Source: Verrucomicrobiota bacterium (GTDB lineage Bacteria; Verrucomicrobiota; Verrucomicrobiia; Opitutales; JAKPNF01). Taken from it: a stretch of DNA of 45,903 nucleotides. A program made the translations under genes and the position numbers. Positions 26,603 to 34,915 of this stretch are shown piece by piece (positions within the stretch are counted from its first letter, which is position 1; each line of letters begins with the position of its first letter). The stretch is taken from assembly GCA_029548565.1 (NCBI GenBank), contig JAKPNF010000083.1:1-45903 (forward strand), read 5' to 3'. The notes below the pieces were generated by a model. The model was not told the origin of the DNA, ran no database searches, and worked only from the letters and a program-made list of their open reading frames with translations.

Positions 26603-27055
26603 ATGAAAAAACGTATACTGACATTGGCCGGCGTGTTAGCCGCTGCCACCGCTTTAATGTTCGGCGCCGCCGAAGAAAAATCAGCCAACTGGCTGACCGA
26701 TTACGAGGCCGCCGCCGCCCTCGCGGCCAAGGAGAGCAAGCCCGTCATGGTGGTTTTCACCGGCTCGGACTGGTGCCCGCCCTGTATCGTGATGTGGAAG
26801 ACGGTGTTCGCCTCCGACGCGTTCATCAGTTACGCGGATAAAAACCTGGTGCTGGTAAAGGTGGACTTCCAAAAAATGGAGGAAATCACCGGCAAGGCGC
26901 TGGCCAAGCACTCGCCGCTGGCGGCCAAGTACAAGATCTACGCCTTCCCGACCATGCTGCTGCTGTCCAAAGACCAGGTTGAAATCGACCGCATGACCGG
27001 CGCGAAGACCGAGAATGTACTGCTGACCTGGCTCAAGGACAACGCGCAGAAATAG
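26603..27055 (+). CDS. Exported thioredoxin-like protein 1
   Basis: 150 aa. A signal peptide (MKKRILTLAGVLAAATALMFGAA) is followed by a thioredoxin fold with FTGSDWCPPC (53-62 region, cysteines at 58 and 61) and the cis-proline segment IYAFPTMLLL. It is probably a periplasmic disulfide reductase or isomerase. It is the first of three tandem paralogues that share NWLTDY or similar before the domain and the exact block FTGSDWCPPC. It has its own terminator downstream. A 10-bp direct repeat ACCCATTCAA lies in its upstream region (about 26550-26580). Confidence 0.88.
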   Translation: MKKRILTLAGVLAAATALMFGAAEEKSANWLTDYEAAAALAAKESKPVMVVFTGSDWCPPCIVMWKTVFASDAFISYADKNLVLVKVDFQKMEEITGKALAKHSPLAAKYKIYAFPTMLLLSKDQVEIDRMTGAKTENVLLTWLKDNAQK

Positions 27056-27073
27056 GCGCCCCGTCCTCACCTT

Positions 27074-27104
27074 AAAAAACGCCGCTTCAAGCGGCGTTTT
27101 TTTA
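27074..27104 (+). terminator. Terminator after thioredoxin-like gene 1
   Basis: CGCCGCT-TCA-AGCGGCG (27080-27096), with A6 before it and T7-8 after it. A standard rho-independent terminator that could work in both directions. Confidence 0.9.
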
Positions 27105-27127
27105 TGTGTTTAAATAGAGTTTTCCCG

Positions 27128-27155
27128 TTGAACAGGATGCCAACAGGTGTATAAT
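27128..27155 (+). promoter_or_regulatory. sigma70-type promoter of thioredoxin-like genes 2-3
   Basis: TTGAAC (27128-27133), a 16-nt spacer and a perfect TATAAT (27150-27155). An AAAGGA ribosome-binding site lies about 10 nt before the ATG at 27191. Confidence 0.8.
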
Positions 27156-27190
27156 TCAGGCAACCTCACCGCGAAAGGAATTTTTATATT

Positions 27191-27622
27191 ATGAAAAAAA
27201 CCATCCTTACACTGCTGTGCGCACTGGCGTTGCCGCTGAGCGCCCACGCCGCCGACTGGCTGACCGACTACGACAAAGCCCTGGAAGTAGCCAAAGAAAA
27301 AAATAAGCCCGTCCTGATACTGTTCACCGGCTCGGACTGGTGCCCGCCGTGCATGCGCATGGAAAAAACCGTGTTTTCCTCCAAGGAATTTTCCGACCTG
27401 GCGGACAAATACTTCGTCCTGATAAAACTGGACTCTCCGAAAAACAAACCGCAAAGCGCCGAGGAGAAAAAGATGGTCGCCAAATTGGGCGCGCAATACG
27501 AGGTTCAAGGCGTGCCCACCATTGTCATCCTCGGCAAAAAAGGCAAGGAGATCGACCGCATCGTAGGCTCGCGCGACAAGGAATCCTTCCTTAAATGGCT
27601 GACCGCCCTGCGCAACAAATAG
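27191..27622 (+). CDS. Exported thioredoxin-like protein 2
   Basis: 143 aa. A signal peptide ending in SAHA (about residue 20) is followed by ADWLTDYDKAL and the thioredoxin domain with FTGSDWCPPCMRME (cysteines at 51 and 54) and QGVPTIVILGKKGKEID. It is probably periplasmic. It is a paralogue of the genes on both sides and is followed after 4 nt by the third copy, so genes 2 and 3 form an operon behind a strong promoter. The substrate is not known. Confidence 0.9.
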   Translation: MKKTILTLLCALALPLSAHAADWLTDYDKALEVAKEKNKPVLILFTGSDWCPPCMRMEKTVFSSKEFSDLADKYFVLIKLDSPKNKPQSAEEKKMVAKLGAQYEVQGVPTIVILGKKGKEIDRIVGSRDKESFLKWLTALRNK

Positions 27623-27626
27623 GCCG

Positions 27627-28501
27627 ATGAAAAGAACTATACCCCTTATCGCGCTACTGTCCTTGTGCGCGGGTGCTGTCCTTGGCACCGAGGCCAAGTG
27701 GTTTGAGGACTACGACCAAGCGGCAAAGCAACTGTCGCGCAGAAAAAACACCTGCTTATGCTGTTCACCGGCTCGGACTGGTGCCCGCCCTGCCAGAGCC
27801 TGGAGACCAATGTGCTTGCCTCGCCGCACTTCGTCCAGTTCGCCGAACAAAACCTCGTGTTGCTCAAGCTCGATTACCCGCGCTACAAAAAGCAGTCCAG
27901 CAAGCTCACGCGCCAAAACGAAAGGCTCGCCAAGCAGTACAAGCAAAAGGGCTACCCCACCATCGTCGTCTTAAACAGCCAAGGCGAGGAAATGGACCGC
28001 TTGACAGGAGCTTATGCGAGCGCGGAGGAATTGGTGTACTGGCTCACATGGGTGATGCCCTCTGAGCGGCGCCTTAAAGACTATGAGCAATGGAAGGAAA
28101 AGAACGCCTCGTTACACTGGCACTTTGACTTCGACGAGGCAAAACAAAGCGCCCGTTTGCAAAAACATCCCATCCTTGCATTTTTTCTGGGTCCAGACTG
28201 GTCGCAAGCCAGCAGACAAATTGAAACAATCCTGCTCGAAAGCGACGAGTTTAAAAAACTGGCCGCCAAAAATTTCTGCCTACTGCTTTCCGAAAGCCTG
28301 AGCGATGCCTACCGCCCGCTTCAACAACTCAGACAGTACAGGGAAACCGCCAGGCAGTTTGACTTAAACCCTAGCAGCTACCCCATAATTCTGCTGCTAG
28401 ACATGAACGGCAAGGCGCTTGCAAGCAAGCAGGGCAGCGTCGAGTCGGTGCAAGAGTTCAAACAGTGGCTCAAGAATAACGGTATGGCGATCAAGGAATA
28501 A
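27627..28501 (+). pseudogene. Exported double-thioredoxin-like protein, split by a -1 frameshift
   Basis: The start (MKRTIPLIALLSLCAGAVLG, signal peptide) is in one frame, and the body (LMLFTGSDWCPPC onward) is in the -1 frame. The switch falls at A6 (27743-27748) within A-AAA-AAC, in the correct phase for -1 slippage. Reading through gives SRRKKHLLMLFTGSDWCPPC, which aligns with gene 2 (KNKPVLILFTGSDWCPPC). The restored protein would be 291 aa. It has a second thioredoxin-like domain (about 150-290) whose active-site region reads FLGPDWSQASRQ, with no cysteines. It may be a 1-nt deletion, a sequencing error, or true recoding. The downstream ORF is otherwise undamaged, which argues against an old pseudogene. 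Confidence 0.8.
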
Positions 28502-28504
28502 TTT

Positions 28505-30532
28505 TCACGCGACCGTGGGCGAAGGCGCGGCGCCGGGAGCGGGCGGGCTATCTTCTTCCGGCTCGCTGGTCGGCGCGATGATATCGCCCTCGTTCTTTTT
28601 GACGACGGCGGGGCCCAGAACGATCGGGGAGCGGATTTCGCCGTACTCGATGATCTCGTGGACGTGCTTGCCTTCTATCGTTTCGTGTTCGAGCAGTGCC
28701 TGCGCGATCTTTTCGAGCGCGTCGCGCTTGGTCGTCACTATTTCCTTGGCGCGCTCGTATTGCTCCTGAACAATCTTGCGGATCTCCTCGTCGATCTGGC
28801 GGGCGGTTTGCTCGCTGTAATTTTGGTTGCGCGCGATTTCCTTGCCCAGAAAAATGTGCTCCTGATTCTCGCCGAACGACAGCGGCCCCAGCGGGCTCAT
28901 TCCCCAGTCGCACACCATCTTGCGGGCGATTTTGGTGGATTGGCGGATGTCGCCGGAAGCGCCGGTCGTTATGTCGCCCATGATTGTCTCCTCGGCGACG
29001 CGCCCGCCCATGGCGCAGCAAATGTTGTTGAGCAGGCGCTTTTTGCCCTGATTTAAAATGTCCTTGGTCGGCGACATCATGGTCGAGCCAAGGCTCTGCC
29101 CGCGCGGGATGATGGTGACTTTGTGGATGGGCATCGTCCCGTCGTCCACCACCGCCTGAACGAGCGCGTGCCCGGCCTCGTGCACGGCGACGATTTTTTT
29201 GTCGGACTCGTCCATGAGCTTGCGCCGCTCGCGCCCGTAGGCGATTTTTTCGCGCGCCTCGTCAAAGTCGGAAATGTCCACCTCGGGCTTGTTGCAGCGG
29301 GCGGCCAACAGCGCGGCCTCGTTGACGATGTTGGCCAAGTCCGCTCCGGAGAATCCGGGGGTGTTGCGCGCCACACTCATCAAGTCGGTGCCCTCGACCA
29401 TCTTGATCTTCTTGGCGTGCACTTTCAAAATTTCTTCGCGCCCGAACAAGTCCGGCAAGTCGATCATGACCTGGCGGTCGAAACGCCCGGGGCGCAGCAG
29501 CGCGCTGTCGAGCACGTCGGGGCGGTTGGTGGCCGCGATGATGATCACGCCCTCGTGCCCGTCAAAGCCGTCCATCTCCACGAGCAGGGAGTTGAGCGTT
29601 TGCTCGCGCTCGTCGTTGCCGCCGCCCAATCCCGCACCGCGCTGGCGCCCGACGGCGTCGATCTCGTCGATAAAGACGATGCACGGGGCGTTTTTGCGGC
29701 CCTGCTCAAACATGTCGCGCACGCGCGCGGCGCCCACGCCGACGAACATCTCGACAAAGTCCGAGCCGCTGATGGAGAAAAACGGCACGTCGGCCTCGCC
29801 CGCGACGGCGCGCGCCAGCAAGGTCTTGCCCGTTCCCGGAGGGCCCACCATGAGAATACCCTTGGGAATGCGCCCGCCGATTTGCTGGAATTTTTTGGGA
29901 GCCTTTAAAAAGTCTACGATCTCAGCCACTTCCTCTTTCGCCTCGTCACAGCCGGCCACATCTTTGAAGGTCACGCGGTCTTTGTCGCGCGTGAGCATCT
30001 TGGCGCGGCTTTTTCCAAAACTCATCGCACCCTTGCTGCCCGCGCTGAAACGGCGGAACATGAAGATCAGCAAAAAGGCGATCAGTAAAATCGGCAGCAA
30101 GCTCAACAAAATGGAGCCCCAGATGCTCGCTGGAATTTCCTTCATCTCCGGCACAAAACCGCGCAGTTTTTCAAAGGACTGCTCGGGCAGCCGTCCGCTG
30201 CCGCTAAAGGAGACGACCGCGGGCTTCGCGGCCTTGCCCTCCACAGCCACTGTGGCGGCGCTGTCGGCTTTCAGCCTGCCGGAAAATTCGTAAAACTCCG
30301 GGCCGGAATTGCCGTCGGCGCGCACGGAGAGGCTCTCCACCTTGCCCTGCTGGGCGGCCTCCAACAACTGCGCCACCGTGAAGGTCTCGCGCTGCCCGGC
30401 GGTGTTCGTATTGTTCAAAAGCGCGAACGCCAGCGCGAAAATCGCCAGCCAGATAAGGATGACTTTCGGGTCAAAGCGCGCCGGGCCGCTGCGTAGCGGC
30501 TTGTTCTTGCGCGGTGTCAGGTTATTACTCAT
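28505..30532 (-). CDS. ftsH: ATP-dependent zinc metalloprotease FtsH
   Basis: Membrane-bound AAA+ protease that degrades misfolded membrane proteins and regulatory proteins. 675 aa with an N-terminal helix ([16 protein letters not shown]), a periplasmic domain, a second helix (about 135-160), a AAA domain with GPPGTGKT, Walker [14 protein letters not shown] and second-region arginines, and a protease domain with the zinc motif HEAGH. It ends in a Pro/Ser/Glu-rich tail. It is the third gene of serS-tilS-ftsH. The tilS-ftsH pairing is common in bacteria. Confidence 0.97.
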   Translation of the reverse strand: MSNNLTPRKNKPLRSGPARFDPKVILIWLAIFALAFALLNNTNTAGQRETFTVAQLLEAAQQGKVESLSVRADGNSGPEFYEFSGRLKADSAATVAVEGKAAKPAVVSFSGSGRLPEQSFEKLRGFVPEMKEIPASIWGSILLSLLPILLIAFLLIFMFRRFSAGSKGAMSFGKSRAKMLTRDKDRVTFKDVAGCDEAKEEVAEIVDFLKAPKKFQQIGGRIPKGILMVGPPGTGKTLLARAVAGEADVPFFSISGSDFVEMFVGVGAARVRDMFEQGRKNAPCIVFIDEIDAVGRQRGAGLGGGNDEREQTLNSLLVEMDGFDGHEGVIIIAATNRPDVLDSALLRPGRFDRQVMIDLPDLFGREEILKVHAKKIKMVEGTDLMSVARNTPGFSGADLANIVNEAALLAARCNKPEVDISDFDEAREKIAYGRERRKLMDESDKKIVAVHEAGHALVQAVVDDGTMPIHKVTIIPRGQSLGSTMMSPTKDILNQGKKRLLNNICCAMGGRVAEETIMGDITTGASGDIRQSTKIARKMVCDWGMSPLGPLSFGENQEHIFLGKEIARNQNYSEQTARQIDEEIRKIVQEQYERAKEIVTTKRDALEKIAQALLEHETIEGKHVHEIIEYGEIRSPIVLGPAVVKKNEGDIIAPTSEPEEDSPPAPGAAPSPTVA

Positions 30533-30557
30533 TTTTTTAAAGGTTCAGTTTCGCCGA

Positions 30558-31970
30558 TCAAGGCTTATAAGTCAACCGAAGAGCCCGTGTGGCGCCCGGG
30601 GAAAGACGCGCCGCGTGCGCCGGCGGCAGACAGGCGACCCACAGAATCGCCCCTATTTTTTTATTATAGACAACCGGCAGCGCGTTTCGTTCCATCGCAG
30701 GAATTTTCGCGTCGGTGAAACAATCCTGCACTTTTTTTGTGCCGGGAGCGCCCAACGGGCGGTAACGGTCACCCGCTTTCCACGCGCGCACAACCAGATG
30801 CGTTGCCGCCTTCGGATCGAGAAAAACTTCATTCACAGGTGGGATTTTCCCCGAAAAAATCTTCCTTTTAAGCGCGGCAGAAAGCGCGATTTTTTCCGCG
30901 CTCATGCATGCGCCTGTGGAAAGTTTTATGGTGCCTTTTAAAATTTTTTCACCCCGCAGTTTTTTCGCGGGCGGCGCTTTTTTTAGGAAAAGATTTTTTC
31001 CATCGCTGGACAAAAAACCGTTTGCCCCGGCGCTGACACGGGCTTGCTTGCCTTCGTTTAAAATGTCCAGCAACGCGTCAAAACCGCCCGCGTCAAAGAT
31101 GCCGCCCAGTTCATGCGCGTCGAGCCACGCGCGTAGCGCGCGACGCGTGAGCGCAGACGGAAAATCTTTTAATTTGCCGAAGGCCAGGCTTTTCTTCTTT
31201 TCAAATCGTTTCCCCAACAAACGATCGAGCCATTCGCCCAGCGCGGCATCGTCCTCGCTCAAAAAACGGTGGGAACGCAAAAAGCCATCCTCTAGCGCGC
31301 GCGGGGCGAGCGCCTTTTTCAATTCATCGAGCAATCCCAACCGCAGGCGGTTGCGCAGATAGTCAGTCTTTAAATTGGAAGCATCCTCGCGCCACGGCAC
31401 GCCCGTCTGTTTGAGAGCGGCTTGCAGCGCCTCTTTTTTCATCTCCAAAAGCGGGCGCAGTAAAAAAAGCCCGCGCCAGGGCTGCACGGCCTTCGGTGCC
31501 GCGATATGTGCGCTGCCGCGAATGAGGCGCAGGAGCATGGTTTCCACCACATCGAGCGCGTGATGCCCAAAGGCCAGCATTTTTATATTGTGCGTGCGGC
31601 AGGTTTTTTCAAAAAAAGAAAAACGCAGTTTTCGCAAAAGCGCCTCGTCGTGTTTTTTTAGCGCGGGCGCCTTTTGGCAGTAAAAGGCAACACCGAGTTT
31701 TTTAGCGAGCTGCCCGACAAACGCCGCATCTTTGTTCGCGGCGCCCTTGCGCAGGCCGTGGTTGTAGTGCAGCAGCGCGATCTTTCCCTTTCGCCGCGCA
31801 TATAAAAAAAGCGCCAGCGCCACCGAGTCCACTCCACCCGAGCAGGCCACGCCCATGATCCCTTTTTGTTTGTCCACGCAGGCAAGCGCGGCGTTGTTTT
31901 CAGACAGCGGCAGCGACGCCGCGAGACTTTCGGCGGCGGCTTTAAAATCGCTGCCGTGCTTGCGTGGCAT
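30558..31970 (-). CDS. tilS: tRNA(Ile)-lysidine synthetase
   Basis: TilS adds lysine to C34 of the tRNA-Ile with CAU anticodon, so that it reads AUA. The 470-aa protein has the PP-loop motif SGGVDS (about 43-48) in GVACSGGVDSVALALFLY, LLHYNHGLRKGA, and FGHHALDVVETMLLRLIRGS. The central and C-terminal domains follow (FTDAKIPAMERNALPVV near the end). It starts 3 nt after serS and ends 25 nt before ftsH, all on the minus strand, so one operon is likely. Confidence 0.94.
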   Translation of the reverse strand: MPRKHGSDFKAAAESLAASLPLSENNAALACVDKQKGIMGVACSGGVDSVALALFLYARRKGKIALLHYNHGLRKGAANKDAAFVGQLAKKLGVAFYCQKAPALKKHDEALLRKLRFSFFEKTCRTHNIKMLAFGHHALDVVETMLLRLIRGSAHIAAPKAVQPWRGLFLLRPLLEMKKEALQAALKQTGVPWREDASNLKTDYLRNRLRLGLLDELKKALAPRALEDGFLRSHRFLSEDDAALGEWLDRLLGKRFEKKKSLAFGKLKDFPSALTRRALRAWLDAHELGGIFDAGGFDALLDILNEGKQARVSAGANGFLSSDGKNLFLKKAPPAKKLRGEKILKGTIKLSTGACMSAEKIALSAALKRKIFSGKIPPVNEVFLDPKAATHLVVRAWKAGDRYRPLGAPGTKKVQDCFTDAKIPAMERNALPVVYNKKIGAILWVACLPPAHAARLSPGATRALRLTYKP

Positions 31971-31973
31971 TGG

Positions 31974-33248
31974 TCAGGCGCGCGCGCCGATAAAATCCTG
32001 CCCCATCCAGGGCTTTAGGCATTCGGGAATTTTTACGGTGCCGTCGCTTTGCAAATTGTTTTCCAGCAGCGCGGCCAGCACGCGCGGGATGGCCAGCGCC
32101 GAGCCGTTGAGCGTGTGCACGAACTGCGGTTTGCCGCCGTTGGCACGGTAACGGATATTGGCGCGGCGGGCTTGGAAGTCTGTGAAATTAGAGCAACTGG
32201 AAACCTCCAACCAGCGCTTTTGACCGGCGGCGAACACTTCCAGATCGTACTGCTTGGCATGCGGGAAGCCGATGTCGCCCGCGCAAATCAGCAGCACACG
32301 GTACGGCAGGCCGAGCTTTTGCAGCAGTCCCTCGGCGTCGGCGCGCAGGCTTTCCAGTTCGTCAAAACTTCTGTCGGGATGCACCCACTTGACGATCTCG
32401 ACCTTGTCGAACTGGTGCAGGCGGTTCAGTCCGCGCACGTGCGCGCCCCAACTGCCCGCCTCACGACGGAAGCACGGCGTGTACGCGCAGCGTTTCACCG
32501 GCAGCTCCTCCTCGTCCAAAATCTCGTCGCGGAAAAAATTGGTGACGGGCACCTCGGCCGTCGGCACCATGTACATCCCGTCTTCTTGCGCGAAATACAT
32601 CATCCCCTCTTTGTCAGGCAACTGCCCCGTGGCTGTGGCGCTGGCGGCGTTGACAAGGATCGGCGGCATCACTTCCTCGTAGCCGTTTTTGCGCGCCTCC
32701 TCCAAAAAGAAACTCAACAACGCGCGCACGAGGCGTGCCATGTCACCCACGTAAAACGGAAAGCCCGCCCCCGTCACCTTCACGCCGCGCTCGAAGTCCA
32801 GCAACTTTGAAAACCACGGGATGTCGAAATGCGCCAGCGCGTCGGGGTAGTCTTTTTCGTCGGAAGAGCCCCAAGTAAAAATACTTTTGTTGTCCGCGTC
32901 GTTGCGTCCGTCGGGCACGGAGGGGTCGGGCAGGTTGGGCACGCTCATCAAGAGCGCGGAAAAGCTGTCTTCCGCATCCTTGGCCTGCGCCTCCAATTCC
33001 TTCACCTGCCCCGCAATCGTGCGCATTTCGGCGAGCTTTGCCTGAAACTCGGGCGAACCCTTGGGCAGCTTCGCCATCTCGGCATTGGCCTGTTTTTGCG
33101 CGGCGCGAGCGTTCTCGGCCTGCGTCAGGCAGGCGCGGCGTTGCTCATCGGCAGCCTTCAGCGCGTCGAAATCGACGTCGAACTTCTTGCGGGCGACGGC
33201 GGCCTTCACGCGGTCAAAATCTTCACGAATGAGACGAATATCCAACAT
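31974..33248 (-). CDS. serS: Seryl-tRNA synthetase
   Basis: Class II synthetase that charges tRNA-Ser (and tRNA-Sec where present). 424 aa with an N-terminal coiled-coil arm (about 25-100: AADEQRRACLTQAENARAAQ and on). The catalytic core has motif 2 FRREAGSWGAHVRGLNRLHQF and motif 3 NGSALAIPRVLAALLEN. It is the first gene of the serS-tilS-ftsH operon, divergent from manC. Confidence 0.97.
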   Translation of the reverse strand: MLDIRLIREDFDRVKAAVARKKFDVDFDALKAADEQRRACLTQAENARAAQKQANAEMAKLPKGSPEFQAKLAEMRTIAGQVKELEAQAKDAEDSFSALLMSVPNLPDPSVPDGRNDADNKSIFTWGSSDEKDYPDALAHFDIPWFSKLLDFERGVKVTGAGFPFYVGDMARLVRALLSFFLEEARKNGYEEVMPPILVNAASATATGQLPDKEGMMYFAQEDGMYMVPTAEVPVTNFFRDEILDEEELPVKRCAYTPCFRREAGSWGAHVRGLNRLHQFDKVEIVKWVHPDRSFDELESLRADAEGLLQKLGLPYRVLLICAGDIGFPHAKQYDLEVFAAGQKRWLEVSSCSNFTDFQARRANIRYRANGGKPQFVHTLNGSALAIPRVLAALLENNLQSDGTVKIPECLKPWMGQDFIGARA

Positions 33249-33352
33249 AAAATATAAAAGTTTTTAAGAAACCAAGTATGGGTTGTTTTATAAGAAAAGG
33301 CACTTCAAAAAAGCCTTGGACAGCCCGCCGCGCACGCGCTAGAGTTTTGAGC

Positions 33353-34417
33353 ATGCCCAGATCCCAATTTTACGCGGTCATTATGGCAGGCGGCAGCGGC
33401 GAGCGCTTCTGGCCGATGAGCCGCCACGCCACCCCCAAGCACATGCTTCCAATTGTCGGGCGCGGTGCGATGATCACGCAGACGGTTGAACGCCTCAAGG
33501 GCCTTATTCCGCCCGAGCGCGTCCTCATCCTCACGCAAAAATACCAGATCAAACGCCTGCGCGAGCTGTGTCCGCAGTTGCCCAAAAAGAACTTTTTCGC
33601 CGAGCCCATGCGCCGCGACACCGCCGCCGCCGCCGCGCTAGCCGGGCTGCTAATCGAAAAGCGCGACCCAAACGCCACCTTCGTCGTGCTGCCCTCAGAC
33701 GCTTACATCAAAGATGCCGCCGCCTACCGCAAGACGCTGAAAATCGCGCTCGAAGCAGCCTCCAAAAACGACCTGATCGTCACCGTCGGCATGAAGCCCA
33801 CGCGCCCGGCCACCAACTACGGGTATTTGAAAACAGGCAAGCCAACAAAGGGTTTAAACGGCGTCCTAAACGTCGAGCGCTTCGTCGAAAAGCCCGACTT
33901 AAGCACCGCCAAAAAATACCTCAAGCAAGGCGGCTATTATTGGAACGGCGGAGTTTTCGCGTGGTCGGTGCCCACACTCAAGGCCGCTTTTAAAAAGCAC
34001 TGCCCCGCCCTGTCCAAGCCGTTTTCACGCCTGGCCCAGGCAAAAAATTTCGAGGCCGAGCTGCAAAAAGTCTTTCCGAAGCTCGACCGCATTTCCGTCG
34101 ATTACGCCGTCATGGAAAAGGCGGACAACATCGCGATGGTTCCCGCCACGTTCGACTGGGACGACGTCGGCGAGTGGACGAGCACCGCCCGCCACCACGC
34201 CAAGGATGAAAACGGCAACACCCTGTGCGCGCAAGCCGTGCTGGAGGCGTCCAAAAACAACATCGTGTACAGCGGCAACAAAAAGCACCTGATCGCGCTG
34301 TGCGGGGTTAAAAACCTGATAGTCGTGCACACCCCCGACGCCACGCTTGTGTGCGACAAGGCGCACGCGGGGCACCTGAAAGAGCTCCTCAAAAAAGTCC
34401 CCGAAACCTACCGCTAA
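33353..34417 (+). CDS. manC: Mannose-1-phosphate guanylyltransferase
   Basis: Makes GDP-mannose from mannose-1-phosphate and GTP for surface polysaccharide. Start at the ATG at 33353 (MPRSQFYAVIMAGGSGERFWP), 354 aa; the track start at 33278 adds 25 basic residues without support. Motifs are AGGSGERFWPMSR (about 11-23), NVERFVEKPDLSTAKKYL, and WNGGVFAWSVPTL. The C-terminal isomerase domain of bifunctional ManC/AlgA enzymes is missing, so it is the monofunctional type. dgkA follows 1 nt later. Confidence 0.92.
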   Translation: MPRSQFYAVIMAGGSGERFWPMSRHATPKHMLPIVGRGAMITQTVERLKGLIPPERVLILTQKYQIKRLRELCPQLPKKNFFAEPMRRDTAAAAALAGLLIEKRDPNATFVVLPSDAYIKDAAAYRKTLKIALEAASKNDLIVTVGMKPTRPATNYGYLKTGKPTKGLNGVLNVERFVEKPDLSTAKKYLKQGGYYWNGGVFAWSVPTLKAAFKKHCPALSKPFSRLAQAKNFEAELQKVFPKLDRISVDYAVMEKADNIAMVPATFDWDDVGEWTSTARHHAKDENGNTLCAQAVLEASKNNIVYSGNKKHLIALCGVKNLIVVHTPDATLVCDKAHAGHLKELLKKVPETYR

Positions 34418-34418
34418 G

Positions 34419-34811
34419 ATGCCAAACTCCCCGCAAAAGCAACCCCTCATGGAACGCCTCGCTCTGGCGCGGATTTGGCGCGCGTTTTTCTATTCTCTGG
34501 CCGGCCTAAAAACCGCCTTCAAAAATGAGGCCGCCTTCCGCCAGGAACTGCTGCTTTCCGTCGTCCTCATCGCACTGGCCTTTCTAATGGACATCGGCTG
34601 GGGACAACGCGCACTGCTACTATCCAGCGTCCTCATCGTGCTTGTCGTCGAAATACTCAACTCGGCAATAGAAGCCGTCGTCGACCTAATCACAAAAGAA
34701 AAACACCCCCTCGCCAAAAACGCCAAAGATCTCGGCAGCGCCGCCGTGCTGTTGTCCTTCGTCAACCTCGCCGTCGTGTGGACGTGCGTGTTGTTTAGTC
34801 GCTGTCTTTAG
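34419..34811 (+). CDS. dgkA: Diacylglycerol kinase (undecaprenol kinase type)
   Basis: 130-aa inner-membrane kinase of the DgkA family that phosphorylates diacylglycerol or undecaprenol. It has SLAGLKTAFKNEAAFRQEL (about 27-45), three hydrophobic helices, and the conserved catalytic/metal segment VEILNSAIEAVVDLITKEKHPLAKNAKDLGSAAVLL. It starts 1 nt after the manC stop, so the two are co-transcribed. A role in recycling undecaprenyl phosphate would fit the neighbouring sugar-nucleotide gene. Confidence 0.93.
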   Translation: MPNSPQKQPLMERLALARIWRAFFYSLAGLKTAFKNEAAFRQELLLSVVLIALAFLMDIGWGQRALLLSSVLIVLVVEILNSAIEAVVDLITKEKHPLAKNAKDLGSAAVLLSFVNLAVVWTCVLFSRCL

Positions 34812-34840
34812 GAATCGGTATGGATTTTCGGCTCTGCCAT

Positions 34841-34915
34841 CTACTGTTTTTGCTGCGCGCCGTAGATGCAGTTGCGTGCTAGCTCGAGGCCTTCTTCTAT
34901 AGTGGTGGCCAGGGG
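34841..34915 (-). other. Displaced C-terminal tail of the SulP transporter (other frame)
   Basis: Beyond the SulP stop, the neighbouring frame continues as LATTIEEGLELARNCIYGAQQKQ, which reads like the usual last helix of a STAS domain. The frames join at the C4 run of GAAGACCCCTGG (34912-34915 as GGGG on the plus strand). One more C would restore ...GEDPLATTIEE... So the gene probably ends at 34841 in the intact form. Confidence 0.65.
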
